Assembly: GCA_944389935.1 (NCBI GenBank)
Contig: CALXOE010000012.1
Location: 1-64,000, forward strand
Source of the DNA: an uncultured Victivallis sp.
GTDB taxonomy: Bacteria; Verrucomicrobiota; Lentisphaeria; Victivallales; Victivallaceae
DNA length: 64,000 nucleotides
Reading direction: 5' to 3'
In this document: positions 33,544 through 43,118 of the stretch, piece by piece
Numbering within the stretch: position 1 is the stretch's first letter
Layout of the letters: every line of letters starts with the position of its first letter
Notes under the pieces: model-generated
Told to the model about the DNA's origin: nothing
Databases searched by the model: none
The model's input: the letters and a program-made list of their open reading frames with translations, nothing else
Program-made: the position numbers and the translations under genes

Positions 33544-34966
33544 GTTCCACCTCCGCGTCCTCCGCCGGGATCTGCCCGGACTCGATTTCCCGACGGATCT
33601 CTTCACGCCGTTCCGGATCGATCCGGCGCATCTTTTCGAGCAGGAAAAGCGCCGTGCGGGCCACCTCCCGACGATATCCGCTCCCGCCGGGGAACTGATT
33701 GAGTTCGATCAGTGATTCGATGGAGGATTTCAGGTCGGTCACGGCGAACTCCCGATTGTAGGCGACGGCCGGAACCGGAATCGTCCGGTCGAACCCGTGC
33801 ATAAGCTCCCAGCAGCGCAGTTCCGCCTGTTCAAGCTGGTCGACGCGGCTCGCGAGAAACTGCTTGATCTGATGATGGTCCCACGCTTTCGCCTCGGCGG
33901 TCTGCGCCGCGCGCGACGGCTGAATCAATGCCATGCCGACCACGTCGAAGAGTTCGCGCTTGAGCGCGTCGTTCTCCGAACGAATCGCGGAGGTGTCGGT
34001 TCCGGAGGGGGAAATGTAGCGGCTGATGCCTTTCTCTTCCGGGCTCTCCCAGATCGCCGCAGAGCGTGCAAGCAGGTGACTGAACTTCTCCCCCGTGCCG
34101 GAACCGCCGCCGTTCACGGCGGGTCGCGCGCCACGGGCAAAACTGTCGGAAATGACCAGCAGCCCGAACATCTGTTTGACGATGTTCATCTGCGCCTCGG
34201 ATTCGTTGTTCAGGATCGCATCGGAAATCCGCACCACATCCTCGAAATAGTGGCCGCCGCCGATCCCGAATCCGTCCGGCTCAAATGACAGCAGCGCCGG
34301 AACGCATCCGAGCCCGTGACCCGCCCTGGCCGTCCGCACCACGGGGCCGTTCCCGCCGGAACGCTCGAAAATCACCGTTTCATCGCGGGTGAAAAGTTTC
34401 CGGCGCAGCGAGGGGACCGGCGGCAGAAACGGTCCGCGGTCCACGAGTTTCCGCTCCTCCACCAGCAGCCACTCGAGCTGGCCGTCGGATCCATAGGCCC
34501 AGTCAGCGACCTCGAGCGGCGACCATGCCCGCACCGCCGGCCGGATCCGTTCACGTCTCTTGCGCTCACAGTCGAGCTCCCCCGAAAAATAGGGCATCTC
34601 GACCGTCAACGCCGCTCCGCCATAGATGTTCAGCATCGTGGAGAACTGCCGCATGACCTCGTTCGCCCGCAGCCCCGTCCGGGAAAAATCCTCGACCAGC
34701 TCCGGATCGGCGCCGTCGCGCTGCGGCTCAATCGACAGAATGAACTGCGTAATCAGACGCGCAAGTTTGCGCGGATAGTTGAAGTAATAGGCGCGGCGCA
34801 GCCGTTCCGCAAACTCCGGCTCCACCTCCGACACATGGCGCACCAGCGCCCGCCGGATATACGCCTCTCCGCCGCAGTATGCGGCGCGCGAACGTTCCCA
34901 CACCTCGCGGTTCGCCCGGTGCAGCGCATGCCGCCGCCGGAACAGATATTCGTAGTCCTGATTCAT
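33536..34966 (-). CDS. phage portal protein (DUF4055/SPP1-gp6-like)
   Basis: 476 residues. ALHRANREVWERSRAAYCGG leads, then YYFNYPRKLARLITQFILSI, a clear portal-type helix near residue 60. SFEPDGFGIGGGHYFEDVVR, ISDAILNNESEAQMNIVKQM near 260, and a long helical tail with IKQFLASRVDQLEQAELRCW fit portal wing and stem regions. A portal forms the dodecameric DNA gate of the phage capsid. No terminase, capsid, protease or lysis gene occurs in the window; the flanks are a hydrolase and AMMECR1. It seems to be an intact orphan from a decayed or domesticated prophage. Confidence 0.7.
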   Translation of the reverse strand: MNQDYEYLFRRRHALHRANREVWERSRAAYCGGEAYIRRALVRHVSEVEPEFAERLRRAYYFNYPRKLARLITQFILSIEPQRDGADPELVEDFSRTGLRANEVMRQFSTMLNIYGGAALTVEMPYFSGELDCERKRRERIRPAVRAWSPLEVADWAYGSDGQLEWLLVEERKLVDRGPFLPPVPSLRRKLFTRDETVIFERSGGNGPVVRTARAGHGLGCVPALLSFEPDGFGIGGGHYFEDVVRISDAILNNESEAQMNIVKQMFGLLVISDSFARGARPAVNGGGSGTGEKFSHLLARSAAIWESPEEKGISRYISPSGTDTSAIRSENDALKRELFDVVGMALIQPSRAAQTAEAKAWDHHQIKQFLASRVDQLEQAELRCWELMHGFDRTIPVPAVAYNREFAVTDLKSSIESLIELNQFPGGSGYRREVARTALFLLEKMRRIDPERREEIRREIESGQIPAEDAEVEHV

Positions 34967-35050
34967 CGAAAGAGACCTTTCCTATTTCCGCCCCGGCGTA
35001 CCCGTGCCGGCGCTGAACTAAGGAAAAATGTCAACTTTCCCGCTCAGGAT

Positions 35051-35599
35051 CTACTCTCCGAACACCTCGGCGCGGAACGTCTGAAAAAGCGTCCCGGGCT
35101 GCCGCCAGCCGTCGGCCGGCAGCCCCGCCTTGCGTGAGAGATACTCGAGCGTCGTGCGCTGATCCCACCCCTGCTCCGGGGCGACCTGCGGCAGAAACAC
35201 CGCACCCCGCCCCCCCTGACGCAGGATGATGCCGTCGACTCCGAGCTCGAATTTCAGCGGATCGGCGATCGGTTCCGGCAGCGTCAGGATCGAAACTTCA
35301 ATCACCGTCTCGCGCAATTCCTCCGGCTCGAGCGGCGGAAAGCGCGGATCGGAAAACGCCGCATTCAGCGCATTCCGCACCAGATTCTCTTTCAACGGCT
35401 CAAACGGCTCGAGATTCCCGATGCAGCCGCGCAGGTTTCCGCAGCAGTCGTGCAGCGTGACGAAACAGGAACGCCGTTCATCGAGCCCCGGAATCTCCGG
35501 AGCTTCCGGCATCGGGGCATTGTGAAGTTCGCGGTCGATCACCTCCCGCACAAATGCGAGAATCCTTCGCCGTTCCTGTGTGTTGAATTCCTGCGTCAT
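35051..35599 (-). CDS. AMMECR1-domain protein (AmmeMemoRadiSam system protein A type)
   Basis: 182 residues from the ATG at 35599, behind GGGAGACGG. The core has FVTLHDCCGNLRGCIGNLEP (residues 45-65), the LRGCIG hallmark of AMMECR1, then FSDPRFPPLEPEEL, VEVSILTLPEPI and LPQVAPEQGWDQ. In many bacteria this domain is encoded with Memo and a radical SAM protein; neither is next to it here. Function unproven in the family. It follows the LptF/G-type gene on the same strand by 37 bases. Confidence 0.92.
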   Translation of the reverse strand: MTQEFNTQERRRILAFVREVIDRELHNAPMPEAPEIPGLDERRSCFVTLHDCCGNLRGCIGNLEPFEPLKENLVRNALNAAFSDPRFPPLEPEELRETVIEVSILTLPEPIADPLKFELGVDGIILRQGGRGAVFLPQVAPEQGWDQRTTLEYLSRKAGLPADGWRQPGTLFQTFRAEVFGE

Positions 35600-35636
35600 G
35601 ATTCCGTCTCCCTGTTCCTCCGGAGTCCCCGGAAAT

Positions 35637-36971
35637 TCAGTTCCGATCGTGGAAGATTCGATATGCGCTGAATGCGATGAACGCCACCGTCGGCGCCAGT
35701 CCCGCAAACACCGGATTCAGAATTCCCCCCTTGCCCAGCACGAGAAACACCTGCGCCGCAACAATGTAAACCACAATGATCACCACTGCCGTGATGATCG
35801 CGAGCAGACTGCCCGTGCGTTCATTCTTCGTCGCCAGCGGAATCCCGAGAAACACCGCAAGGAAACAGGCCCACGGGAACGCAAGCCGGTAGAAAAACAC
35901 CGTCATGTAGATCGATTCCACCCGGTCGGCCATATTCGGCGTGCGCCGGATCAGATCCCAGATCACCCAGGTCGGCAGATCGTCTTTCTCCTTGATCGCA
36001 TTGAGAATATCGTTCGGAGACTCATGGATCTTCTCTTCGCCGAAGCGCAGTTCCGTAAATGGAATCTGCTCGTGAATGGCCGAAATTCCCGTCCCCGACG
36101 CGGAGACGGTCAGATCTTCATTGCGGTCGTAGGAGATGAAACTGCCGTTGCGGAAACTCCACTCTTTCCGATCCGGATCGTAACTCGCCTCGGAAGCGAA
36201 AAAGTCGACCTTGCGCCCGAGCAGCTCGCGACGGACGAGCTTCTCCCGCTCCGCGCGCGGCAACCCGAGAAACCGGTCCGCCTTGGTCGGAAACACCTCG
36301 CGGATCATCTGAAGCTGCGCGGCCTCGATCGGAACGAGCACGAGCGAATCGATCATCGGATCCGACCAGTAGGTCTTGACCGTCACATTATGCTGAGTGT
36401 TGCCCGTCGTGAAATTGTTGAACAGCCAGTGGCGCTGCTGATCGCTGCTGCGGTAGGTCAGAAGCCCGCGCACGAACTGCCGTTTTTCCGTCACATTCGA
36501 CTTGATCATTTCGGCCGCCCGTTCCGTGAACGGCACGAGCGCCTCGTTGAAATAGATGTTGATCCCCGTGACGATCAAGCCGACCACGAAAATCGGCCCG
36601 CCGCACCGGAAAAGCGACACACCCGAGGCACGCATGGCCGTGATCTCCATATTCTTCCCGAACGTCGCCATCGTCCACATGCAGCCCAGCAGCATCGAAA
36701 TCGGCAAAATAAACCGGATATTCCCCGGCAGCTTGTACGCGAGATAAAGCAGAATGTCATGCAGCGACGCCTTGTTCTCGAGAAAATCCGAGATATCCCG
36801 ATACACGTCCCCGAGAATGAAGAGAATAATGAACACCAGCAGAAGCACACTGTATTTGATCAGGAACTCCCGCAGGATATAACCGTCCAGCTTCGGCAGC
36901 GGAAACCAGCGGCGCGGAAGCAGGACCAGATCTTCGTATCTTGTCTGTTGTTTCTTTTCCATATTTTCCAT
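35637..36971 (-). CDS. LptF/LptG (YjgP/YjgQ) family permease
   Basis: 444 residues. The first helix pair (YILREFLIKYSVLLLVFIIL) and MLLGCMWTMATFGKNMEITA, followed by ASGVSLFR, are typical of LptF/G. The middle 200 residues form the periplasmic jellyroll domain, and the last three helices (LAFPWACFLAVFLGIPLATK and onward) close the protein. LptFG with LptB moves LPS from the inner membrane to the Lpt bridge. Only one such permease is here, so which of the two it is cannot be told. The start may be 36971 or 36962. Confidence 0.9.
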   Translation of the reverse strand: MENMEKKQQTRYEDLVLLPRRWFPLPKLDGYILREFLIKYSVLLLVFIILFILGDVYRDISDFLENKASLHDILLYLAYKLPGNIRFILPISMLLGCMWTMATFGKNMEITAMRASGVSLFRCGGPIFVVGLIVTGINIYFNEALVPFTERAAEMIKSNVTEKRQFVRGLLTYRSSDQQRHWLFNNFTTGNTQHNVTVKTYWSDPMIDSLVLVPIEAAQLQMIREVFPTKADRFLGLPRAEREKLVRRELLGRKVDFFASEASYDPDRKEWSFRNGSFISYDRNEDLTVSASGTGISAIHEQIPFTELRFGEEKIHESPNDILNAIKEKDDLPTWVIWDLIRRTPNMADRVESIYMTVFFYRLAFPWACFLAVFLGIPLATKNERTGSLLAIITAVVIIVVYIVAAQVFLVLGKGGILNPVFAGLAPTVAFIAFSAYRIFHDRN

Positions 36972-36993
36972 ATAGCGGTAATATACACCCGCA

Positions 36994-37728
36994 TCACTGC
37001 CAAAAAAAGTTCTCTTTCAAGTTTTTTGAGGATTTGTTGCGCATTTCGCCGCCGGAGCGGGCCTTTTCGCAGAGCTTCCGGAACGAGGCCAGCAGCGATT
37101 CGGCGGTCACCCCGGGGTCGATCCGCAGCAGCCTAACCCACTCCGCCTCGAGCGAAACCGTCACGAGTCCAGCCCGGCGCAGCAGCTCCTCAAGCACTTC
37201 CCCGTCAACGGGCGCGAGAGCACGTTCGACGAGCAGATAGTCGAGATCGAGGTCGAAGATGAAACCCGCCTCCGGCACAAACTCCGCCTCCGCCAGCCGC
37301 GCCCGCAGAAAATCACTCTCGAACACCCGGCCGGCGAGCGGCCGGAACCGCTCCGGATCATTCAGCAGAATCTGCATATCCGGCCAGGAACGGTCACACA
37401 CCACCTGAATCCGTTCATTCGCGCACCCCGGATGATCCGCGTGCGCCACGATCACGGCACGCTTCACCACCCCGCCGCGCAGTGCCAGATCGATCTGCTC
37501 GTCGTGACGCAGAAGCGCCAGCGCCTCCGCGATCGACGAATCGGAACGGTAGTCGAACGCTGCGACGCGGCGAAGCCGATCCGCTTCGTCCGCCGCAGCC
37601 CGCCCGAACGCCGGCAGCGTGTCGGTGTGATGATCGCAGGTGAACAGAGCGGGCGCGGAATCGAGCCCCCGCCGATAGCGCGCCCACTCGCCGAGTGCCT
37701 CGTGGTGCGAAGAAACAACCCGGATCAC
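36994..37728 (-). CDS. UPF0489-family protein
   Basis: 244 residues from a GTG start at 37728, behind GAGGAGG; it overlaps the histidine kinase stop by 4 bases (GTGA). RVVSSHHEALGEWAR and FTCDHHTDT near residue 30 carry the His/Asp set, and FIFDLDLDYLL near 170 gives more acids. These are the conserved blocks of UPF0489, an arginase-like metal-hydrolase fold. Biochemical role unknown. Translational coupling to the kinase is the only context clue. Confidence 0.8.
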   Translation of the reverse strand: MIRVVSSHHEALGEWARYRRGLDSAPALFTCDHHTDTLPAFGRAAADEADRLRRVAAFDYRSDSSIAEALALLRHDEQIDLALRGGVVKRAVIVAHADHPGCANERIQVVCDRSWPDMQILLNDPERFRPLAGRVFESDFLRARLAEAEFVPEAGFIFDLDLDYLLVERALAPVDGEVLEELLRRAGLVTVSLEAEWVRLLRIDPGVTAESLLASFRKLCEKARSGGEMRNKSSKNLKENFFWQ

Positions 37729-39656
37729 GCCCGCGCCTCCTCTTTCCCGCGGCCGCCGAACGGCAGAAAGAGATAGAAGCTCGTCCCTTTGCCGGGCGCG
37801 CTCTTGAATTGAATCCACCCCTGATGGTTCGAGATAATGCCGTAGGCCATCGCCAGTCCCATGCCGGTGCCCTGTCCGACCGGCTTGGTCGTGAAGAACG
37901 GTTCAAAGAGTTTTTTGCGCGTCTCGTCGGTCATGCCGCTGCCGTTGTCAGTGACGCGGATGAAGAGATAATCGGCCGGATCGACCGTTCCCCGCTCCGG
38001 CGGCGGCTCGAGCGGCACCGGCGAACTTGAAGCCGGCCCCGCTTCGATCGTCAGAATCTGTTCTCCGGGATTGTTCTCCATCGCGTCGATCGCGTTGATC
38101 ATCAAATTGAGCATGACCTGCTGCAGCTGCAGTGCATCGGCCCGAACGGGTCCGAGCCCGTCGGGAACTTCAACCGAGATCGACAAATCGCGCTGTTTGC
38201 GGGGGCCGAGCAACCCGAGGCTGTTCTCAAACACCTGTCGCAGATCGAGATCGGTCACCTGATATTTTCCCTTGCGCGCAAACCCGAGCAGCTGGCTGGT
38301 CAGAGTCCCGGCCTGCTCCGCGATCGTGGAGATTTTTTCAAGGTGATCAACCACCTCAGGATTGTCGGGGTGGTGCAGAAAGTTGATCACGTCAACATGT
38401 CCGAGAATCGCATGAATGTAGTTGTTGAAATCGTGCGCAATTCCGCCGGCGAGCATCCCGAGCGCCTCGATCCGCTGGGAGTGGACGAGCTGCTCGGCCA
38501 GGCGGGCTTTCTCCTCCGCCAGTCGATTCTCTTCGGTGATGTCGCGCCCGATGAGCACAAGCAGAAGCTGCCCCCGGATCTGAATCGGCGAAAGTGAACA
38601 GCTCAACAGTTTTTCCATCGGCGTACCCGGGTCAAGACGACACTGAAACCGCACCGGCGACTCCAGCTCTCCCCCCAGCTCCAGGCCGGGACGGTCGATG
38701 ATCTGCACCCGCGGCGCGAGCAGCCGGTTTTCAAGTTCGTCGGGTTTTTCACATCCGAGCAGCCGTGCGGCGGAGAAGTTCGCATCGACGATCCGCCCCT
38801 CGCGGTTCAGCATCACGATCATCTCTCCGGCATTTTCGAGCACGAGCCGGTAACGGTCCGTCCACTCCCGCAGATTTTCCTCGAGCTCTTTCGACCGCCC
38901 GTAACTGCCGACAAACGCGAAGAGAATGTCCAGCGGACTCTTGCTGCCGGAGCGGACATCCACCTCGATCTTGCTCAGGTAAATCGACAGCAGCACCCCC
39001 TGCCAGAATCCACCGATCAGCCGCGCCAGAAAGTTCCCGTCGAAAAACGTGAACGGAATCCCATAAGCCCAGGCGCTCACCTGAGAGAGCAGCATCCCGA
39101 ACAGCAGAGTCGTCAGCAGTGCCGACAGAATCGCGAACGACCGTCTCAACCCGAAATTCTTCAATCGCGTATACGCGATCGGCAGAATCAGGAAATCGAA
39201 CAAATGCATGAGCGCCACCACATTCATCGATTCGCGGCTGCCGGCAAACAAACTGTCCAGAGTGAGCGCCTCCGTCCCGCTCGTAAGCGAAAAACCGTAC
39301 CAGTTGCACTGCAGCCTCGTCAGCTCTCCGAGATACAAATAAAGCCCGAACAGCACCGCCGCCCCGATGATGATGCGCTGCGCCGCCAACGTTCCTTCCG
39401 TGATGTAAACCATGAGATACGCGGTCAGAATCGGCAGGAAAACCACCACCCGCCCGACCTCGAAATCATACGTTCCGAACAGCACCGCGCGAATGTCCGC
39501 AGCACTGATGAAGTGCGAAAACAGCAGGAGCAGTCCCATCGACATGTAGAAAGGCACGCTGCCGATCGTGCGGCGCTGGCTGTACAGCAGCCCCAGGCCG
39601 ACGAAGATGAACGTCATCTCCAGAAAGGTCAGCAAAAGTGCATGCACATGTTCCAT
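37725..39656 (-). CDS. membrane sensor histidine kinase (PAS-HisKA-HATPase)
   Basis: 643 residues. Residues 1-235 hold about seven hydrophobic helices (for example [15 protein letters not shown] and [20 protein letters not shown]). They resemble the VUT/queuosine-precursor-transporter-like sensor domain, a loose match. A PAS domain follows ([20 protein letters not shown]). The dimerisation/phospho-acceptor block is [20 protein letters not shown] with His near 408. N, G1 and G2 boxes appear as [24 protein letters not shown] and [12 protein letters not shown]. No response regulator is adjacent; a hybrid partner elsewhere is assumed. Confidence 0.9.
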   Translation of the reverse strand: MEHVHALLLTFLEMTFIFVGLGLLYSQRRTIGSVPFYMSMGLLLLFSHFISAADIRAVLFGTYDFEVGRVVVFLPILTAYLMVYITEGTLAAQRIIIGAAVLFGLYLYLGELTRLQCNWYGFSLTSGTEALTLDSLFAGSRESMNVVALMHLFDFLILPIAYTRLKNFGLRRSFAILSALLTTLLFGMLLSQVSAWAYGIPFTFFDGNFLARLIGGFWQGVLLSIYLSKIEVDVRSGSKSPLDILFAFVGSYGRSKELEENLREWTDRYRLVLENAGEMIVMLNREGRIVDANFSAARLLGCEKPDELENRLLAPRVQIIDRPGLELGGELESPVRFQCRLDPGTPMEKLLSCSLSPIQIRGQLLLVLIGRDITEENRLAEEKARLAEQLVHSQRIEALGMLAGGIAHDFNNYIHAILGHVDVINFLHHPDNPEVVDHLEKISTIAEQAGTLTSQLLGFARKGKYQVTDLDLRQVFENSLGLLGPRKQRDLSISVEVPDGLGPVRADALQLQQVMLNLMINAIDAMENNPGEQILTIEAGPASSSPVPLEPPPERGTVDPADYLFIRVTDNGSGMTDETRKKLFEPFFTTKPVGQGTGMGLAMAYGIISNHQGWIQFKSAPGKGTSFYLFLPFGGRGKEEARA

Positions 39657-39679
39657 ATCACCCGTGTTCTCCCGAGGAA

Positions 39680-40591
39680 TTACGGATTGTTCTTCTTCCG
39701 CTTCAGTTCACGCAGGTGATGTCTGCGGTCGTACATGTGAAGCTGCAACGTGTTCCAGCCGTTGTGCCAGAGCACGTAGAAAGTCGGTCCGAGCGCCACG
39801 AGCGGATTCGCATAGGTCATCGCCAGATAGATCGTGAGCGTCGTATTCTTCTGCCCTAGAACCTGACTGGCCTCGCGCCGGAACTTCTTCCCTCCCAGAA
39901 ACTGCCCGACCCAGAAGTTGAACACGCAGATCACGAACGAAATCACCGCAATCTCCAGCAGAATCGTCTTCGACAGATGCGCCTGCGAATGCAGATAAGC
40001 CGAGGCGTTCGCGATGATCAGAAAAATCGCCGCGACCCAGAGGAAAAATGAAACATTCTTGTATTTTTTCGGCAGCTCCGGCGCATGTTTGCAGAACAAT
40101 CTCACCGGAATCGCCGCCGCAAGCGGAATCCCGATCACCACGAGCAGGCTGTTCACCACGCTCATGAATACTCCGGGCGCCGGATTCCCGATCGCCACCG
40201 GAATCAGGAACGGCAGCAGAATCGCCATTCCGAAATTCGTCGCGAGAAACGCGCTGACCGCAAAATCCACCCGCCCTCCGAGCAGATTCACAATCACCGC
40301 CGCCGCCGTCGCCGTCGGCGTGATCCCCGTGAAAAACGCCGCCTGCGCCAGCTCATTTCCCCCGAGCGAACGCAGCAGCACCCAGCTTCCCATTCCAACC
40401 GCCACATTCGCGCCCAGAATCTTCAAGTGCGCCACCCGCACCTCGCGCCACGAAACTTTCACCTGCAGAAACACCAGGAACATCATCACCACAATGAGCC
40501 AGCGGATCAGCCAGTTGAACGCCGAAGCCCACGGGCACGCATAACCGAGAACAAACGCCGCAATCATCGCGGTCGTACGCAAATGCTGCAT
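39680..40591 (-). CDS. bile acid:sodium symporter family (BASS) transporter
   Basis: 303 residues from the ATG at 40591, which begins 1 base after the gmhB stop and has GGGGAGG upstream. About nine hydrophobic helices. The pair AFFTGITPTATAAAVIVNLL and LATNFGMAILLPFLIPVAIG matches the discontinuous-helix region of BASS and arsenite-type transporters. The substrate is not predictable. Transcription is shared with gmhB upstream and perhaps the sensor kinase downstream. Confidence 0.82.
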   Translation of the reverse strand: MQHLRTTAMIAAFVLGYACPWASAFNWLIRWLIVVMMFLVFLQVKVSWREVRVAHLKILGANVAVGMGSWVLLRSLGGNELAQAAFFTGITPTATAAAVIVNLLGGRVDFAVSAFLATNFGMAILLPFLIPVAIGNPAPGVFMSVVNSLLVVIGIPLAAAIPVRLFCKHAPELPKKYKNVSFFLWVAAIFLIIANASAYLHSQAHLSKTILLEIAVISFVICVFNFWVGQFLGGKKFRREASQVLGQKNTTLTIYLAMTYANPLVALGPTFYVLWHNGWNTLQLHMYDRRHHLRELKRKKNNP

Positions 40592-40592
40592 C

Positions 40593-41150
40593 TCAATGCG
40601 CCTCCCCGTCCAGAGCGAGAAACCGTTCGACCGCATCGGAGAGATCCTCCGCAACCTCGATCCCGGAAACATCTTCGTTCCGAAGCACTTCCATTCCATA
40701 CCCGGTTTTGACGAGATAACAGGCCAGACAACCCGCCGCCCGCCCCGCCGCAATGTCGCTGAGACGATCACCAACCATCGCCGAATGCGCCGGATCGATG
40801 TCGAATTCGCGGCAGGCCGTCAGAATCATGCCCGGCTCCGGCTTCCGGCAACTGCACGGCGAACCGTATTTCGGATGGTGCGGACAGTAATAGAAGCGGT
40901 CGACGGCGGCGCCCTCCCGCGCCAGAAGCTCCTGAATCCGTTCATGCACCGCCTGTACATCCGACTCGCCGTACATGCCGCGCGCCACACCGGACTGGTT
41001 CGTCACCACGATCGCGAGAAACCCCGCCTCATGCAGCCGCCGCAGCGCAGCAGCCACCCCCGGCAGAATCACCGCCCTGCCGGGATCGGAGAGGTAATCG
41101 ACCTCCTCATTGATCACCCCGTCCCGATCTAAAAAAAACGCTTTTGTCAT
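40593..41150 (-). CDS. gmhB: D-glycero-beta-D-manno-heptose 1,7-bisphosphate 7-phosphatase GmhB
   Basis: 185 residues. FFLDRDGVIN (5-14) carries the HAD nucleophile Asp8 and acid/base Asp10. VVTNQSGVARG is motif II, CPHHPKYGSPCSCRKP is the zinc-binding Cys/His loop of the HAD-IIIA subfamily, and MVGDRLSDIAAG is motif IV. It dephosphorylates heptose bisphosphate on the route to LPS heptose, which fits the LptF/G-type gene in the same run. The protein could alternatively act on another sugar phosphate. Confidence 0.92.
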   Translation of the reverse strand: MTKAFFLDRDGVINEEVDYLSDPGRAVILPGVAAALRRLHEAGFLAIVVTNQSGVARGMYGESDVQAVHERIQELLAREGAAVDRFYYCPHHPKYGSPCSCRKPEPGMILTACREFDIDPAHSAMVGDRLSDIAAGRAAGCLACYLVKTGYGMEVLRNEDVSGIEVAEDLSDAVERFLALDGEAH

Positions 41151-41160
41151 CTTCTGTTCT

Positions 41161-41580
41161 TCATCTCTTTATTCTGGAAAGGCTCCCTGATGGAACCAGA
41201 CGGATCTCCTTGCAGACCCCCTCCCCGACCGCGGCCGCTATGCGCGCGAGGAACAGATCCAGCGACGGTGCCAGCTCGCGAATCAGCGCACTGTGCCGCA
41301 CCTCCAGCGACAGTACGCCCTCCTGCAGGCGCGCGGGCTGCGCACACGCGGCGAGTTTTCCCGGAATGATCTCATTCCAGTGGGTCGATATCCTGATAAA
41401 CTCCCGGACCTCCCGGTCGGCAAGATTCCGGCACACTTCGCTGACCACATCGGCGATATTGACCGCCTCCTGCGTGTAGGCTGAAAACTCCACCGCGGCG
41501 CGTTCACGACCATACCAGCTGTTCAGCAGCGGCAACACCTTTCGGCGACGCCAGGTCTGTTCTTTCCGGGAAAGACTCAT
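41161..41580 (-). CDS. DciA/DUF721-like protein
   Basis: 139 residues from the ATG at 41580. The DUF721 block spans residues 50-125: VREFIRISTHWNEIIPGKLA, CAQPARLQEGVLSLEVRHSA and LIRELAPSLDLFLARI. DciA-type proteins load the replicative helicase in bacteria lacking DnaC. The N-terminal 45 residues are basic and likely disordered. It lies 10 bases upstream of gmhB and 8 after a small exported protein. Confidence 0.78.
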   Translation of the reverse strand: MSLSRKEQTWRRRKVLPLLNSWYGRERAAVEFSAYTQEAVNIADVVSEVCRNLADREVREFIRISTHWNEIIPGKLAACAQPARLQEGVLSLEVRHSALIRELAPSLDLFLARIAAAVGEGVCKEIRLVPSGSLSRIKR

Positions 41581-41588
41581 GGCGCCTC

Positions 41589-41951
41589 TCAGATATTCAC
41601 GTCCAGCCCGATGAGCGACAACGGCAACATCAAGGTATGGAGGATCAGCATTCCCGGCGCAATGGCTCCGCGGATCACATAGACCAGCCCCCGCCGGAAA
41701 CTGCCGAAACACATGTAACCGAGTCCGTAGGGAACCAGGAACATCCGGCAGACGTCCTTCCCCATCCGGAAGAGACAGCGCCCCGCATTGTAGACGCTGC
41801 GATAGATGTAGGGAGCGGATTTTTCCGCGGCTTTCACCGCGATCGGCGCGAGAATCGCCAGCGTGATCGGATCGAGCGCCTCCGCTTCAGGCATGGGGAA
41901 ACACGTGACAACGAAAGCGGCCAGCAGACAAATTGTGATGAATCTTCTCAT
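41589..41951 (-). CDS. small exported or membrane protein of unknown function
   Basis: 120 residues. The signal peptide RFITICLLAAFVVTCFPMPE ends near ALD. The remaining 95 residues include APIAVKAAEKSAPYIYRSVY and hydrophobic helices around YGLGYMCFGSFRRGLVYVI and AIAPGMLILHTLMLPLSLIG. No family recognised. It lies between murG and the DciA-like gene, which hints at an envelope role. Confidence 0.55.
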   Translation of the reverse strand: MRRFITICLLAAFVVTCFPMPEAEALDPITLAILAPIAVKAAEKSAPYIYRSVYNAGRCLFRMGKDVCRMFLVPYGLGYMCFGSFRRGLVYVIRGAIAPGMLILHTLMLPLSLIGLDVNI

Positions 41952-41987
41952 GATTTTCCTGAAAGTTCCGGATTTCTGTTATCTCAT

Positions 41988-43118
41988 TCACGGCTGCTCC
42001 CGCAGCCGGTTCGTCAATTCCGCAATCAACCGTCCGGCGGCATCCGGAACAGCGCAGGCAGCCGCCCCTCTTCCGAGTCCGGCAAGTGTTTCAGGCGCGG
42101 CGAGCAGACGGTCGAACAACGCTTCGAGCCGTTCCGGGGAACACTCCGCGTTCGGCAGAAATTCGGCTCCGCCGGCCCGCTCGAGAACGCGCGCATTGTC
42201 ATCCTGGTGATGTTCCGCCGCAAACGGATACGGAATCAGCACGGACGCCTTTCCGAACCGCGCGAGTTCCGCAACCGTGCTGCCCCCTGAGCGGCAGACC
42301 ACGAGATCCGCCGCCCCGAGAAACAGCTCCATGCGACCGCTCGACTCCAGAAGCAGCAGCGGAAACGAGACCTCGCCATAGGCCTGTTTTGTCGCCTCAA
42401 GTTTCCCCGGCCCCGCAAGGTGGAGCAGCTGGAAACGCCTCCGCCCCTGCAGACGTTTCAGCGCCGCCGGGACCGCGGCATTGAAAATCGCCGCCCCCTG
42501 GCTGCCGCCGAAAACGAGAATCGTCGGCACTTCAGATTCGAGTTTCACCTCGAAAAGCCGTTCGAGCTCCGCCATCGCCTCCGCCCGCGAAATTCCCGCC
42601 GCAGCCTCAAGTTCGGGTCGCAGCGGCATTCCGGTCACGAGCACCTCGCAGCGGCATTTGTCCGCATTGCAGGGCGGGAACGCCGTCGCCAGCAGCTTCG
42701 CACCGGAACTGAAAAAACGGTTCGCCTTGCCGATCCGCGCATTGCCGTCGTGCAGAAACACCGGAATTCCGCGCAGATGAGCCGCCAGAATCGGCGGCAG
42801 CGAAGTGAACGATCCCATCCCGAGCAGCGCCTGCGGCCGAAACCGCTTCAACTCCCGCAGTGACGCGCCGAGCCCCCCGAGCGCGCCGAATCCGAACGCG
42901 AAAGCCGTACCGATTCCGCGCGGCGACGGCATCCGCGGCAGCGCGACGGCCGGAACACCGTACGACTCTGCGATCTCTTTCTGACGCGGCGCATTCACGC
43001 CCGAAAGCAGCAGCAACGCCTCCCCGCCGCCCGCGCGCAGGGCGCGCGCGACCGAGAGACCGGGGTAGAAATGGCCCCCCGTTCCTCCGCAGGTGATGGC
43101 CAGACGCTCAAGTTTCAT
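41988..43118 (-). CDS. murG: UDP-GlcNAc:lipid I N-acetylglucosaminyltransferase MurG
   Basis: 376 residues. ITCGGTGGHFYPGLSVARAL (8-27) is the donor-side glycine loop. VFLHDGNARIGKANRF is the conserved lipid-facing block (usual HEQN region, here HDGN). VVCRSGGSTVAELARFGKAS and PYPFAAEHHQDDNARVLE are the C-terminal nucleotide-binding motifs. The enzyme makes lipid II on the inner face of the membrane. Its start overlaps the ftsW stop by 4 bases. Confidence 0.95.
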   Translation of the reverse strand: MKLERLAITCGGTGGHFYPGLSVARALRAGGGEALLLLSGVNAPRQKEIAESYGVPAVALPRMPSPRGIGTAFAFGFGALGGLGASLRELKRFRPQALLGMGSFTSLPPILAAHLRGIPVFLHDGNARIGKANRFFSSGAKLLATAFPPCNADKCRCEVLVTGMPLRPELEAAAGISRAEAMAELERLFEVKLESEVPTILVFGGSQGAAIFNAAVPAALKRLQGRRRFQLLHLAGPGKLEATKQAYGEVSFPLLLLESSGRMELFLGAADLVVCRSGGSTVAELARFGKASVLIPYPFAAEHHQDDNARVLERAGGAEFLPNAECSPERLEALFDRLLAAPETLAGLGRGAAACAVPDAAGRLIAELTNRLREQP

